Source: Nostoc sp. LEGE 06077 (GTDB taxonomy: Bacteria > Cyanobacteriota > Cyanobacteriia > Cyanobacteriales > Nostocaceae). Taken from it: a stretch of DNA of 47,015 nt. A model generated the notes under the pieces. The model was given only the letters and a program-made list of their open reading frames with translations. It made no database searches and was not told the DNA's origin. Position numbers and translations under genes: made by a program. Below, one piece after another: positions 27,819 to 36,830 of the stretch (positions within the stretch are counted from its first letter, which is position 1; each line of letters starts with the position of its first letter). The DNA lies in assembly GCF_015207705.1 (NCBI RefSeq), contig NZ_JADEWI010000050.1, forward strand, positions 1 through 47,015. Reading direction: 5' to 3'.

Positions 27819-28682
27819 AAATATTGAGTCATTGTTCCCAGCGATTTCGTTCGCTGTTGTCCTGTACTAATAGGACTGCCTTACCTAACTAGATAATTTA
27901 TTTTGCCCAATTACTTATCTAGTGAATCTTCGTTACATCAAATTGACTGAGTATCGTATCCATCAAAATAGTCGCTTTATTTTTTACAATTGCCGACAGT
28001 GTAAATACTGCTTTTTTTTGCTGGAAAACTTAAATTAAGAGTGAATACATACAAGTCTGCGGTCAGGATTAGAATGTATTTTTTAAACCTTTCCATCCAG
28101 GATGAATATCTAAAGTAGCGTGGATCAGTTCTATGTTTGTATTGCAGATTTATAGGAATCTCATCCTTGCAATAACTTTCTATTACGAAAATCAAATATG
28201 AGTTATCTCTGAAGAAACACTGGTATAAGGCTAGAAAGGTAGGAAGAAAAAGTGTTGCTTGGAAATCTTGCACCAGCTAGTTTATTCTTATTAAAGTCAG
28301 GTAAGCAATGCTGTAACATGACTAAAACCTAATTTCTATATTGTGGAAAACAATAAAATATTAAATTATTATGTATTATCTAGTTTTTAACTTTTATTAA
28401 TCTAATGTTAACCTTAGTATTTTGAGTAGATAATAGCAGAATTCATCTAAATACATTTACGCTTCGAGTTAGATGTCGTGAAAATTTATTAACTTAAGAA
28501 AATATTTATGAATCAATAGTGTAAATATGCAGATAATTCCAGTATTATTTCCTTGTAATGATTAAATCGCTAAATCCAAAGTTAATTAAATTATTATCAA
28601 CATCCAGGATAGTTACTGGAGGAAGTTTTGAACTTAGTATTAATGATTGTTAAAAAATTATTAACTTCTGCAACAGGCATAT
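27819..28682. other. Divergent promoter region between tpsB and the GAF kinase
   Basis: 864 AT-rich bases between divergently transcribed genes. A 98-codon minus-strand frame (28273-27977) has no ribosome-binding site and an implausible composition, so I do not call it. The region must hold the promoter of the tpsB array (left end) and of the kinase (right end). The only structured element I can point to is the inverted repeat at 27888-27923. Confidence 0.4.
27888..27923. promoter_or_regulatory. Inverted repeat upstream of tpsB (candidate operator)
   Basis: ACTAGATAA at 27888-27896 is mirrored exactly by TTATCTAGT at 27915-27923, with an 18-base spacer, 70-105 bases upstream of the tpsB start. 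Size and position suit a dimeric regulator site or a leader hairpin. No second copy was noticed elsewhere. Function is inferred. Confidence 0.3.
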
Positions 28683-29957
28683 ATGAGCAAAGCCAGTGGT
28701 AAAACAAGTTTGTTGCAAAAGCAACTATGGCAGCGCGAAAGACGAGCGATCGCATTTTTATCCTGTTTAAACTATCGCTCTGGGGAACTATCTAATTACC
28801 TACAGAGCATTGCCTGTGGAGTTAGCGAATTATTAGAAGTAGATTGGTCAGTCGTGACCGTGTGCCAAAAAGGTTTTGAGCAAGTACTAGCCAGTAGTAT
28901 TGATATGGGTAAGGGTGAACATATCTATTCACTACATGGTTTGCTCACTGGGACTGTGATTGAAATTGGTCGCCCCTTAGCAGTAGAAGATGCGTTAAAA
29001 AATCCTGAGTATGGGCAGATTCCCGAAGGTTACTATGCTTATTTGGGCATACCATTACGGACAGCAGAAGGAAAAGTAATTGGGACTATTTGCTCTTTTC
29101 ATCGCCAGCAACGAGAATTTACCAAAGAAGAAATTCAAGTAGCTGAGGTATTTGCTGAACGTGCAGCTACAGCCATTGACAATTATTATCTCTACCAACA
29201 ACAGTGCGAATTTAATCAAATTTTAGAGTCGGAAGTAGAAAAACGCACCGCCGAATTGCGGACAGCCCAAGCCAAGCTGGTAGAACAAGAACGACTAGCC
29301 GCTATTGGTGAATTTGCTGCCATGATTGTGCATGAAATTCGTAATCCTTTGACGACAATGATCATGGGATTAAATTTTTTCAAAAAAACTATTTTAAACC
29401 CAGGCGCTAAAGAGCGATTATCGTTAGCACTGAGCGAAGCCACGCGGTTAGAAAATCTGCTGAGTGAAATTTTGCTGTATGCAAAACCTCAAGTGTTGCA
29501 ACTAGGTGAATTAGATGTCAATGAATTTACTAGGGAGTTGCTGCAATTAATCTGTGAAATGCCAGAAGCACTTGCACGCACAATCAAATTTATCCCCAGT
29601 CCACATCCAGTCAAAATTTTAGGAGATAAAGATAAGCTCAAACAAGTATTTATTAACATTGTGCGTAATGCTTGTGAGGCAGTTTCTTCAGGAGATGTGA
29701 TTATCTGGGAAGTGAAAAATTCATCTTCTGGCCAAGCTTGTATCAATGTTTGTAATGGTGGTGAGCCAATTCCTCCAGAAATTCTCGCTAAACTAACTCA
29801 GCCTTTCTTCTCAACAAAATCTGCGGGTACAGGGCTAGGACTGGCGATTACGAAACGCATTGTCAATGCTCATGGTGGGGAATTTTCTATTTCTTCTGAT
29901 ACTGCATCAGGTACTACTGTTACAGTACAATTACCTGTGGTTACTGTGCGGAAATAG
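28683..29957 (+). CDS. GAF-domain histidine kinase
   Basis: 424 residues, soluble. A GAF domain (about 35-168, including SGELSNYLQSIACGVSELL and LGIPLRTAEGKVIGTICSFH) leads through a coiled coil (about 172-205) to a HisKA domain with H217 in MIVHEIRNPLTT. A HATPase domain follows with an N-box (FINIVRNACEAV near 318), [15 protein letters not shown] and a G-rich C-terminal motif. GAF domains bind small ligands or bilins; a bilin-binding cysteine is not obvious, so the ligand is unknown. There is no cognate regulator next to it. It is divergent from the TPS array and so may respond to or control it, but that is speculation. The gene ends 134 bases before an ABC exporter on the same strand. Confidence 0.9.
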   Translation: MSKASGKTSLLQKQLWQRERRAIAFLSCLNYRSGELSNYLQSIACGVSELLEVDWSVVTVCQKGFEQVLASSIDMGKGEHIYSLHGLLTGTVIEIGRPLAVEDALKNPEYGQIPEGYYAYLGIPLRTAEGKVIGTICSFHRQQREFTKEEIQVAEVFAERAATAIDNYYLYQQQCEFNQILESEVEKRTAELRTAQAKLVEQERLAAIGEFAAMIVHEIRNPLTTMIMGLNFFKKTILNPGAKERLSLALSEATRLENLLSEILLYAKPQVLQLGELDVNEFTRELLQLICEMPEALARTIKFIPSPHPVKILGDKDKLKQVFINIVRNACEAVSSGDVIIWEVKNSSSGQACINVCNGGEPIPPEILAKLTQPFFSTKSAGTGLGLAITKRIVNAHGGEFSISSDTASGTTVTVQLPVVTVRK

Positions 29958-30091
29958 GGAGTGAAAATGGGTGTAGGGGTGTCAGGGAAAGAATTAATAA
30001 TTAAATAAACAGACTTAACATCCGAGATTACACCCAGCCCTCCCAAGAGTTTCCGGTTTACAAGTGTACGATGTTGAGGTGAAGACAATTG

Positions 30092-31885
30092 GTGCAACAA
30101 CCAGAACTCCGACAAAGTTCGCCGATGCGGTCAATCAAGCGGGTATTAGAGATTTTAGGCAATTACCAATGGATTTCATTAGGAGCTTTGATTAGTCTCT
30201 TACTATTGACGATTGCAAATGCTGTAACTCCCCAATTATTTCGTTGGGGAATTGATCAAGGGATTGCCCAGCAAAACTTACAGATAGTACTTTACAGTGC
30301 TGCTTGGATGGTAGTAGCAGCGATCGCACGGGGTGTGTTTAACTTTGGCCAAAGTTATTTAGCAGAAGCGGCTTCTCAAGGTGTCGCCTATGACTTACGC
30401 AACAAAATTTTCAGCAAAATTCAAAATCTGAGTTTTAGCTATCATGACCAATCACAGACTTCTCAACTGTTAACCCGTGTGACTAGTGACATTGAGCTAA
30501 TCCGCACATTTGTCGGTACTAGCTTGATTCAGGTAATTGGCGGATTGGTGACATTGGTAACGATTGCGATCATTTTGCTAGTGATGAACTGGCAATTAGC
30601 TTTAATTACCCTATCGGTAGTACCGGTATCAGCATGGTTGATGGCACAGTTTGTCAGTCGCAATGACCGACTGTTTGGGCAAATACAACAGCAATTGGGC
30701 AATTTGAATGCTGTTTTACAAGAAAACTTGCTGGGGATACGGGTAGTTAAAGCCTTTGTGCGCGAGTCTGCCGAAAAGTCGCGTTACACGACTTTGAACG
30801 ATGGCCTCGTCACAGCCAACATGGAGACAATTCGCGCCATCCGCAATATCTTTCCCTTTATCTTTTTGCTGAGTAATTTGGTAACGCTGGCAGTTTTTGG
30901 CTATGGGGGAACTCAGGTAATTGGTGAGAGATTTTCCATTGGGGAATTGGTGGCGTTTAATTCTTATTTAGTATTGATTTTTCAACCAATATTATTAATT
31001 GGTTTTGCCGCCCCAGCGATCGCGCAAGCCGCAGCCTCCGCAGTCCGAGTGTTTGAAGTAGTAGATGCCACAGTAGATATCCGCGATCGCCCTCATGCCA
31101 TACCATTTGAAATTTGTAGTGGCAGAATTACCTTTGAAAACGTTTCCTTTCGCTATCCAGGAGCCACAACCGAAGCCCTGAAAAATGTTTCCTTTGAAAC
31201 CAAGCCCAAAGAGTTAATCGCTGTTCTGGGCATGACAGGTTCCGGCAAAAGCACAGTCATGAACTTGATTCCCCGCTTTTATGATGTGACTGGGGGAGCC
31301 ATTCGCATTGATGGGCGGGATGTGCGGGATTTTACCCTCCAAAGTTTGCGATCGCATATTGGCATTGTGTTTCAAGAAACTACTTTATTCTCTGGCTCTA
31401 TCCGCGAGAATATCGCCTACGCCAAACCGAATGCAACTTTAGAACAGGTAATAGAGGTAGCAAAAACTGCCCAGATGCATGATTTTATTATGAGTTTGCC
31501 CGATGGTTACGACACAATTGTGGGTGAGCGCGGTGTTGGTTTATCTGGCGGACAAAAACAACGAATAGCGATCGCCCGTACCTTACTCACTGATTACAGT
31601 ATTCTGATATTAGATGATAGTACCTCTGCGGTAGATGCCAAAACCGCCACACAAATTCAAGCTGAACTTGATGATTTAATGCAGCAAAAAGCTTGTGTCA
31701 CCTTTGTTGTGGCTCAACGCATTAGTACAGTCAAGAATGCCGATCGCATTTTATTAATTGATAAAGGTCAATTAGTCGCCCAAGGAACCCATGAAGAATT
31801 AATGCAAACAAGTCCACTTTATGGGGCGATTTTAGAATCTCAAATCAAGCAGACAGAAATGAGCCAAAAGAAATTATCTGTTTAA
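30092..31885 (+). CDS. ABC exporter (MsbA/LmrA-like half transporter)
   Basis: About 597 residues. GTG at 30092 (VQQPELRQS) is favoured because GAGGTGAAG lies about ten bases upstream; TTG one codon earlier is the alternative. An N-terminal six-helix membrane domain (about 25-310) is followed by a nucleotide-binding domain: Walker A GMTGSGKST near 378, Q-loop in IVFQETTLF, signature LSGGQKQRIAIART near 482, Walker B ILILDDST and the switch motif VVAQRIST, where the usual histidine of the H-loop is glutamine. Such proteins work as homo- or heterodimers exporting lipids, peptides or drugs. No partner half-transporter is adjacent, so a homodimer is likely. The substrate cannot be inferred. Confidence 0.92.
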   Translation: MQQPELRQSSPMRSIKRVLEILGNYQWISLGALISLLLLTIANAVTPQLFRWGIDQGIAQQNLQIVLYSAAWMVVAAIARGVFNFGQSYLAEAASQGVAYDLRNKIFSKIQNLSFSYHDQSQTSQLLTRVTSDIELIRTFVGTSLIQVIGGLVTLVTIAIILLVMNWQLALITLSVVPVSAWLMAQFVSRNDRLFGQIQQQLGNLNAVLQENLLGIRVVKAFVRESAEKSRYTTLNDGLVTANMETIRAIRNIFPFIFLLSNLVTLAVFGYGGTQVIGERFSIGELVAFNSYLVLIFQPILLIGFAAPAIAQAAASAVRVFEVVDATVDIRDRPHAIPFEICSGRITFENVSFRYPGATTEALKNVSFETKPKELIAVLGMTGSGKSTVMNLIPRFYDVTGGAIRIDGRDVRDFTLQSLRSHIGIVFQETTLFSGSIRENIAYAKPNATLEQVIEVAKTAQMHDFIMSLPDGYDTIVGERGVGLSGGQKQRIAIARTLLTDYSILILDDSTSAVDAKTATQIQAELDDLMQQKACVTFVVAQRISTVKNADRILLIDKGQLVAQGTHEELMQTSPLYGAILESQIKQTEMSQKKLSV

Positions 31886-32052
31886 GCTAGAACAGCAAGG
31901 TTTGTATAGGAATCCGACTTGATTATTGAAATTACTTGTGTAGGTAGGGAACAGGGAACAGGATAAGAAATAACAGAGGTATACTGAGTTTTTTCAGGAA
32001 TCAAATATGATTCTTATGTGCAATTTTCTTAGTTAGTTACGGCGGAGAAAAC

Positions 32053-32868
32053 ATGAGTCAACAGATTAAAAAAGCATTTTTAGACACAGAAGATGGACAA
32101 ATTCTTTACCGCATAGGTGGAGAAGGTGAACCGATACTTTTACTGCACATGATTCCCCGCAGTAGTGATGAATTTCAAGAATTGATGAGTATTTTGGTAG
32201 AAAAAAATTTAGTTATTGCAATGGATTTGATGGGTTTAGGTGATTCCGACAAACCACCTAGAGTTTATTCTGTTGCTGACTATGCTAATACTGCGATCGC
32301 CCTTTTGGATAAATTAGGCATTCAAAAAGCGAGTATTTTTGGTAGTTTAACAGGGGGTTATATTGCCGGAGAAGTAGCCGCAGCTTATCCAAATCGGGTT
32401 GATAAACTGATTCTCTGTAATTTATTTGGATTTGACGCAGAGGAAAAAGATAAAATCCTCTACAGATATTCTCAAGGATTTACCATTAAAGCAGATGGCT
32501 CTCATTTGATGGAACAATGGTTATCTCGTGTGAATTACATCGGTAACGGAGAATTAAATCATCGTTGTGTTTTAGAAGATTTGAAGTGTTTTGGCTCTCC
32601 TGTGTATCCTGGGATTGCAATAGCTAATTATTGTCTTGCGGCTCCAGAAAGATTTCGTTTAATTCAGTGTCCAACTCTGATTTTATCAGGGGGAAATGCC
32701 TTAGAACCATTAGAAAAAGCTGGTTTAGCAAAAGCTGAAAATCAATATTGGCTCAAAGATGTAATTCCTCATAGCCAAAGAGTAGAACTAGAAGGTGGAA
32801 CTTTGTGGATGGTGAATCAAATGCCGACAGAAATAGTAAAATCAGTCATCGATTTTCTACAAAAATAG
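32053..32868 (+). CDS. Alpha/beta-hydrolase-fold protein lacking catalytic residues
   Basis: 271 residues with a good ribosome-binding site (GGCGGAG). The overall pattern is that of a haloalkane-dehalogenase/epoxide-hydrolase-like fold: LYRIGGEGEPILLLHMIP, AMDLMGLGDSDKPP, YANTAIALLDKLGI and PTLILSGGNALEPL. The nucleophile elbow, normally G-x-S-x-G, reads GSLTGG, putting L99 where the nucleophile should be. The oxyanion HG is HM (32-33), and the C-terminal catalytic histidine position (normally GGH or GAGH) is GGT (T250). All three changes suggest a non-catalytic pseudoenzyme. The next gene, 11 bases downstream, is an Asp/Glu-racemase-family protein, so the pair is probably co-transcribed. Confidence 0.8.
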   Translation: MSQQIKKAFLDTEDGQILYRIGGEGEPILLLHMIPRSSDEFQELMSILVEKNLVIAMDLMGLGDSDKPPRVYSVADYANTAIALLDKLGIQKASIFGSLTGGYIAGEVAAAYPNRVDKLILCNLFGFDAEEKDKILYRYSQGFTIKADGSHLMEQWLSRVNYIGNGELNHRCVLEDLKCFGSPVYPGIAIANYCLAAPERFRLIQCPTLILSGGNALEPLEKAGLAKAENQYWLKDVIPHSQRVELEGGTLWMVNQMPTEIVKSVIDFLQK

Positions 32869-32879
32869 TTAAGTAGACA

Positions 32880-33380
32880 ATGACAGATGTATTAGGATGG
32901 CGAAAAAAATTTGGTGTGCTTGCGCCTAGCACAAATACAATTGTTGAACCCGATTTTCATGCAATGACTGTACCGGGTGTCACTTCTCATACATCGCGGA
33001 TTCATCTTCGTGATCAGGACTTGAGTAGTGATGAAAAAATGGTACGGCTTTTAGAAGCTATTTCCGAAGAAATGTTCTTTGCTATTGATCGGGTGATGAC
33101 TGCGGGTGTCGATTACCTGATTATGGCGATGAGTGCGGAAACTTTTTGGGAAGGTAAAGCAGGCAACATAGAGTTTATCAAGCGAGTTGAGGACTATGCT
33201 GATGTGAAGGTGGCTTCTTGTGCTTCGGCATATCAGGCAGCACTGGCAGCCTTTCAAGTGAATAAAATCGCTGCTAAACCCGTAATTGCCGTCAACGCCG
33301 CCACTTGGTGGTATGCTTTACGCCAAAACGACATTCATGATCAAGTTTATGGCTGTGGTAGACTTTTGCGAGAATTTTAA
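32880..33380 (+). CDS. Asp/Glu racemase / maleate isomerase family protein, internally shortened
   Basis: 166 residues; the family is usually about 240-250. The N-terminal half (FGVLAPSTNTIVEPDFHAMT, DYLIMAMSAETFWEGKAG, VASCASAYQAALAAFQVNKIA) matches the family start. It then passes directly into what is normally the C-terminal end (KPVIAVNAATWWYALRQND, VYGCGRLLREF). About 80 residues, normally carrying the second catalytic cysteine region, appear to be missing at residue 131 (near 33273), with the frame intact. The usual first-domain cysteine is also serine here (MSAETFW). The protein may be inactive or repurposed. It lies 11 bases after the pseudo-hydrolase gene. Confidence 0.7.
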   Translation: MTDVLGWRKKFGVLAPSTNTIVEPDFHAMTVPGVTSHTSRIHLRDQDLSSDEKMVRLLEAISEEMFFAIDRVMTAGVDYLIMAMSAETFWEGKAGNIEFIKRVEDYADVKVASCASAYQAALAAFQVNKIAAKPVIAVNAATWWYALRQNDIHDQVYGCGRLLREF

Positions 33381-33390
33381 AATATGGGTG

Positions 33391-33413
33391 TGATCAGGAT
33401 TCGCACCTGATCA
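33391..33413. terminator. Hairpin between convergent genes
   Basis: TGATCAGG at 33391-33398 pairs exactly with CCTGATCA at 33406-33413 around a seven-base loop, followed on the plus strand by ATTTTAAATTT. It lies between the convergent ends of the racemase-like gene and hisS. The short stem and weak T tract make it a modest terminator candidate. Confidence 0.5.
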
Positions 33414-33422
33414 ATTTTAAAT

Positions 33423-34811
33423 TTACATCAGTCTGCGTTTAACTTCTTCAGCTAAATCTGCTAATGCTACTTCTATTTGTTCGCCTGTTTGCAAATCTTT
33501 GAGCGATGATTTTTGCGCGGCGGCTTCATCAGCACCAATAATCACACAAAATCTAATTCCCTGTTTATCTGCGGCTTGGAATTGTTTACCTAATGGGCGT
33601 TTCTCAAAGTTAGTAATTACATTAATGCCAGCTTGGCGTAACTGTTGCGATACTTTTAAATAAGTCGGCATTAAATCTTCCTGCATATTGACTACGGCTA
33701 CTTGTGCTGGTGTTGCAGGTAATGTATTTAAAATGCCTGCTTTGAGTAGTCTGCTAATTAAGCGAGTTAAGCCGATAGAAATGCCCACACCCGGCATTTT
33801 TTCGCCGATAAACATACCGACTAATTCTTCATATCTGCCGCCAGAACAAATACTACCTAAAGCTTCATGACCGATGAGAGTTGTTTCGTAGACTGTGCCT
33901 GTATAGTAATTTAAACCACGGGCAATAGACAAATCAATACAAAACCGTTTATCAGCAACGCCTAAGTTACGCACCCCGGTAATTACTATTTCTAGTTCGC
34001 TCACACCTAAACTAAATTGTTCGGCTGTTGGTAAGTTTTGTGAAAGGTGTTTGAGTTTATCTAATATTTCATCAGTACTGCCATTGATTTTAATAAACTC
34101 AATAATTTTTTCTGTCTGTTCTGGTGAAATTCTTTCTTTTTCTAATTCTTGTTTAACTTTAATTTCGCCAATTTTTTCTAGGTTATCAATAATGCTAATA
34201 CAAGTTTTAATTTTATTTTCGGCAATACCCAGTGACTGGAAAAAACCTGTCAAAACTTTGCGGTTGTTGATGCGAATTAAAAAGTCACCGATGTTAACTG
34301 CTTCAAATATCTCGGTGATAATTGCCGGCATTTGCGCGTCATATAATAAGCTGAGTTCGCGCCGTGCAATTACATCAATATCACATTGGCGAAATTGGCG
34401 GAAACGTCCATCTTTTGCCCTTTCTCCCCGAAATACGACATCCATTTGGTAACGGGCAAAAGGAAAGGTTAATTCATTGAGGTGACGGGCAATATACGCT
34501 GCTAAAGGAACAGTTTGGTCAAACTTTAAAGCTCGTGCTTCTGAGCCTGTTTCGCCTGCTTTATCTCTTTCGGCTTGGCGATTGGGTGGTAAAATTGGGT
34601 CGATACCATAAATAATATTGTCGCCTTGATTACCTTTGGCTTGTAATACTTCTAACCTTTCAACGGCGGGTGTTTCTATCGGGGTAAAACCGTAACTTTC
34701 GTAAACTCTCCGGATGGTATCTAGTAAATATAATTCTAAGCGTTTTTCACTGGGTAAAAATTCTGGGAAACCGCTAGGAGTAGAAAAGTTAATTTTTTCA
34801 GTCTTTGCCAT
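33423..34811 (-). CDS. hisS: Histidine--tRNA ligase
   Basis: 462 residues, class II aminoacyl-tRNA synthetase that charges tRNA-His. The N-terminus (GFPEFLPSEKRLELYLLDTI) and motif 2 region (FARYQMDVVFRGERAKDGRFRQFRQCDIDVI) are typical. The histidine-binding loop GLNYYTGTVYE and motif 3 (GVGISIGLTRL) are present, as is the C-terminal anticodon-binding domain (QVAVVNMQEDLMPTYLKVSQQLRQ-type pattern, GKQFQAADKQGIRF). The length is somewhat long for HisRS but in range. It faces the racemase-like gene and follows the DUF3598 gene on the same strand, separated by a terminator-like hairpin, so it probably has its own promoter in 34812-34869. Confidence 0.95.
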   Translation of the reverse strand: MAKTEKINFSTPSGFPEFLPSEKRLELYLLDTIRRVYESYGFTPIETPAVERLEVLQAKGNQGDNIIYGIDPILPPNRQAERDKAGETGSEARALKFDQTVPLAAYIARHLNELTFPFARYQMDVVFRGERAKDGRFRQFRQCDIDVIARRELSLLYDAQMPAIITEIFEAVNIGDFLIRINNRKVLTGFFQSLGIAENKIKTCISIIDNLEKIGEIKVKQELEKERISPEQTEKIIEFIKINGSTDEILDKLKHLSQNLPTAEQFSLGVSELEIVITGVRNLGVADKRFCIDLSIARGLNYYTGTVYETTLIGHEALGSICSGGRYEELVGMFIGEKMPGVGISIGLTRLISRLLKAGILNTLPATPAQVAVVNMQEDLMPTYLKVSQQLRQAGINVITNFEKRPLGKQFQAADKQGIRFCVIIGADEAAAQKSSLKDLQTGEQIEVALADLAEEVKRRLM

Positions 34812-34869
34812 ATCCGTAAATTATATATTTAAATTTATATATATTGAACTATCTATTATGTCATAAAAT

Positions 34870-34895
34870 AGTGCGTTTACATAGTGTAACGCACT
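34870..34895 (-). terminator. Terminator downstream of the DUF3598 gene
   Basis: On the minus strand AGTGCGTTAC and GTAAACGCACT form a ten-pair stem with one bulge, followed by ATTTTAT. It sits between the end of the DUF3598 gene and the hisS start, matching a Rho-independent terminator. Confidence 0.55.
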
Positions 34896-34928
34896 TTAAT
34901 TTGAGACTATTTTTGAATTTTTAGATGA

Positions 34929-35375
34929 CTATCTAATTCTTTGTTCTTGAATTAGGGTACGTTGGTAAATTTGATGATTTTTAAACCAATGCCATGTACG
35001 AGCGCGATGATTATTATCGGGACTGATTTGAATCATTTCATATAAGTATGCTACTGGAACTGTCTTATAAGAAAACCACAAAATCACAGTAGAATCGTCT
35101 ATTTCCCAGGATTTGCCTTCGATACGTTCTGTATCAAAGTAGAGAACTTTATCACGATATGTTCCGGGAAATTTATGTTCTTCTTGTTTACCGTCAGCCC
35201 ACTTATAACGATTGATTTGGTAATAAGAATAAGGACTGTCATCGGGGAACTGACAGCTTAAATGCGATTCATGTTTATCTAAAATTTTGCCTTCTGTATC
35301 TACAAGTGTATAGGTTCCTACCCAATCGCCTTCATGACGGGCAAGTACAGGCATTTCTTCACGTATGTTAGACAT
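34929..35375 (-). CDS. DUF3598-family protein
   Basis: 148 residues with no signal or membrane segment. Recognisable features are REEMPVLARHEGDWVGTYTL near the start, a lipocalin-like run of beta strands (HLSCQFPDDSPYSYYQINRY, KVLYFDTERIEGKSWEIDD), and a C-terminal RARTWHWFKNHQIYQRTLI. DUF3598 proteins are small beta-barrel-like proteins of cyanobacteria and plants, some proposed to bind hydrophobic ligands; the true role is unknown. The family is often longer, so this may be a short single-domain form. It is flanked by aroA upstream and hisS downstream on the same strand. Confidence 0.75.
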   Translation of the reverse strand: MSNIREEMPVLARHEGDWVGTYTLVDTEGKILDKHESHLSCQFPDDSPYSYYQINRYKWADGKQEEHKFPGTYRDKVLYFDTERIEGKSWEIDDSTVILWFSYKTVPVAYLYEMIQISPDNNHRARTWHWFKNHQIYQRTLIQEQRIR

Positions 35376-35440
35376 GATGCAACTCCTATAAGTAGTCGGC
35401 TTTATCGTTAAGATTAAGGTAGGAACTGAATATTAGCCAG

Positions 35441-36721
35441 CTATTGTTCTATCATTTTAAAGAATCTGGTGAAGTAATCTGGAAAAGTCTTAGCTGTACA
35501 ACCTGGATCTTTAATGACAATTCCGGGAACCTTTAAGCCAGTGACAGCAAATGCCATTGCCATACGATGATCGTGATAAGTTTCAATGGCGGCTGGTGTA
35601 ATGGGGCTAGGTTCAACTTTTAGCCCATCTGGAAATTCTTCAACCTTAACGCCTAAGCGACGTAACTCCGTCACCACAGCGCGAATACGTTCAGTTTCTT
35701 TATAGCGGATATGTTCGACATTACGAATGGTAACAGGTGAATTGGCAAAAGGAGCGATCGCACCTAATGTTTGTACAAGGTCAGATATATCGTTCATGTC
35801 AATATCGATACCTTGTAATTGTTCTGGCCCCGTCACTTCAATATAGTCATCAGCCTCACGTACTTGACAACCCATTTGTTCTAGAACATTCAGCCAGAGA
35901 ATATCACCCTGATATGATTGCTTAGTTAAATATTTCACCCGCACCCGTCCACCAGTGACAGCAGCGGCGGCAAAAAAGTAAGAGGCATTCGACGCATCTG
36001 GTTCTATGGTGTAATGGCGCGGCTGGTAACGCTGTCCCGCTTTGATATGAAATTGATTGTCGCCAACTTGATTCACCTCTACGCCAAAATCTGCCATCAC
36101 ACGACGGGTTATTTGGATGTAAGACTGAGAAACCAGTGTCCCTTCAACCTCAAAAATTGTATCTTGTTGAGCATAAGGCGCAATCATCAGTAATGCTGAA
36201 AGTTGCTGACTTGTTTGGTTAGCTTTTAAACGAAAATTTCCGCCAGAGAATTGCCCACCATAGATGGTATAGGGCATAAACCCAGGATTTCCCTCAAAAT
36301 TAACCGTAATTCGACTTGCTTGCAACACATCTATCAAATCGCCCATCGGTCTTTCTCGCATCCGAGGAACCCCATCAAGGCGATATTCGCCGTTTCCCAG
36401 TGCTACCAGTGCCGAAATAAACCGTGCGGCTGTCCCTGCTAAACCTACGAACAAATCTGCCTGTTTAGCGGGAATTTCCCCACCCCTTCCTGTAATCTGA
36501 ATCTGAGCCAAATCAGGATTGAGAGTAATCGGAATACCCAAATTCTCTAAACATTTAGCAAAATAATCGCTATCGTCACTGAATAAGGCGTTTTCTAAAA
36601 TTGAGTCGCCTTGCGCCAAAGCAGCGATAAGCAATGCCCGATTGGTAATACTTTTAGAACCAGGAATCTCTACCGTGGCATCTACTGGGCGATTGAGAGT
36701 AGGGATAGCAATGGTATCCAC
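35441..36721 (-). CDS. aroA: 3-phosphoshikimate 1-carboxyvinyltransferase (EPSP synthase)
   Basis: 426 residues; the start is GTG at 36721. The enzyme joins shikimate-3-phosphate and phosphoenolpyruvate in aromatic amino-acid synthesis. The substrate-binding motifs are present: VEIPGSKSITNRALLIAAL near 18, the loop LFVGLAGTAARFISAL near 90, PRMRERPMGDLIDVL, and the C-terminal KETERIRAVVTELRRLG and DHRMAMAFA. The GLAGTAARF loop has alanine where many class I enzymes have GNAGTAMRP; this sort of difference is seen in class II and other non-canonical enzymes, so I only note it. The length is normal for the family. Confidence 0.95.
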   Translation of the reverse strand: MDTIAIPTLNRPVDATVEIPGSKSITNRALLIAALAQGDSILENALFSDDSDYFAKCLENLGIPITLNPDLAQIQITGRGGEIPAKQADLFVGLAGTAARFISALVALGNGEYRLDGVPRMRERPMGDLIDVLQASRITVNFEGNPGFMPYTIYGGQFSGGNFRLKANQTSQQLSALLMIAPYAQQDTIFEVEGTLVSQSYIQITRRVMADFGVEVNQVGDNQFHIKAGQRYQPRHYTIEPDASNASYFFAAAAVTGGRVRVKYLTKQSYQGDILWLNVLEQMGCQVREADDYIEVTGPEQLQGIDIDMNDISDLVQTLGAIAPFANSPVTIRNVEHIRYKETERIRAVVTELRRLGVKVEEFPDGLKVEPSPITPAAIETYHDHRMAMAFAVTGLKVPGIVIKDPGCTAKTFPDYFTRFFKMIEQ

Positions 36722-36830
36722 GTTATACCTCTAGATGGTCAGCTACAACTTAAATATTACGTGAGTTTGCGGGATTAAGAAACATGGGGAATGGGACGTG
36801 GGTGTAGGGGTATTAGGGTGTACTAAAATC

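Noticed and set aside
27977-28273. 98-codon minus-strand frame in the tpsB/kinase intergenic region
   Set aside because: No ribosome-binding site, no recognisable domain, composition typical of AT-rich non-coding DNA.
28262-28280. AATCTTGCACCAGCTAG resembling the end of the 1403-bp IS
   Set aside because: Only about ten bases match, with no partner end, target duplication or transposase remnant nearby.
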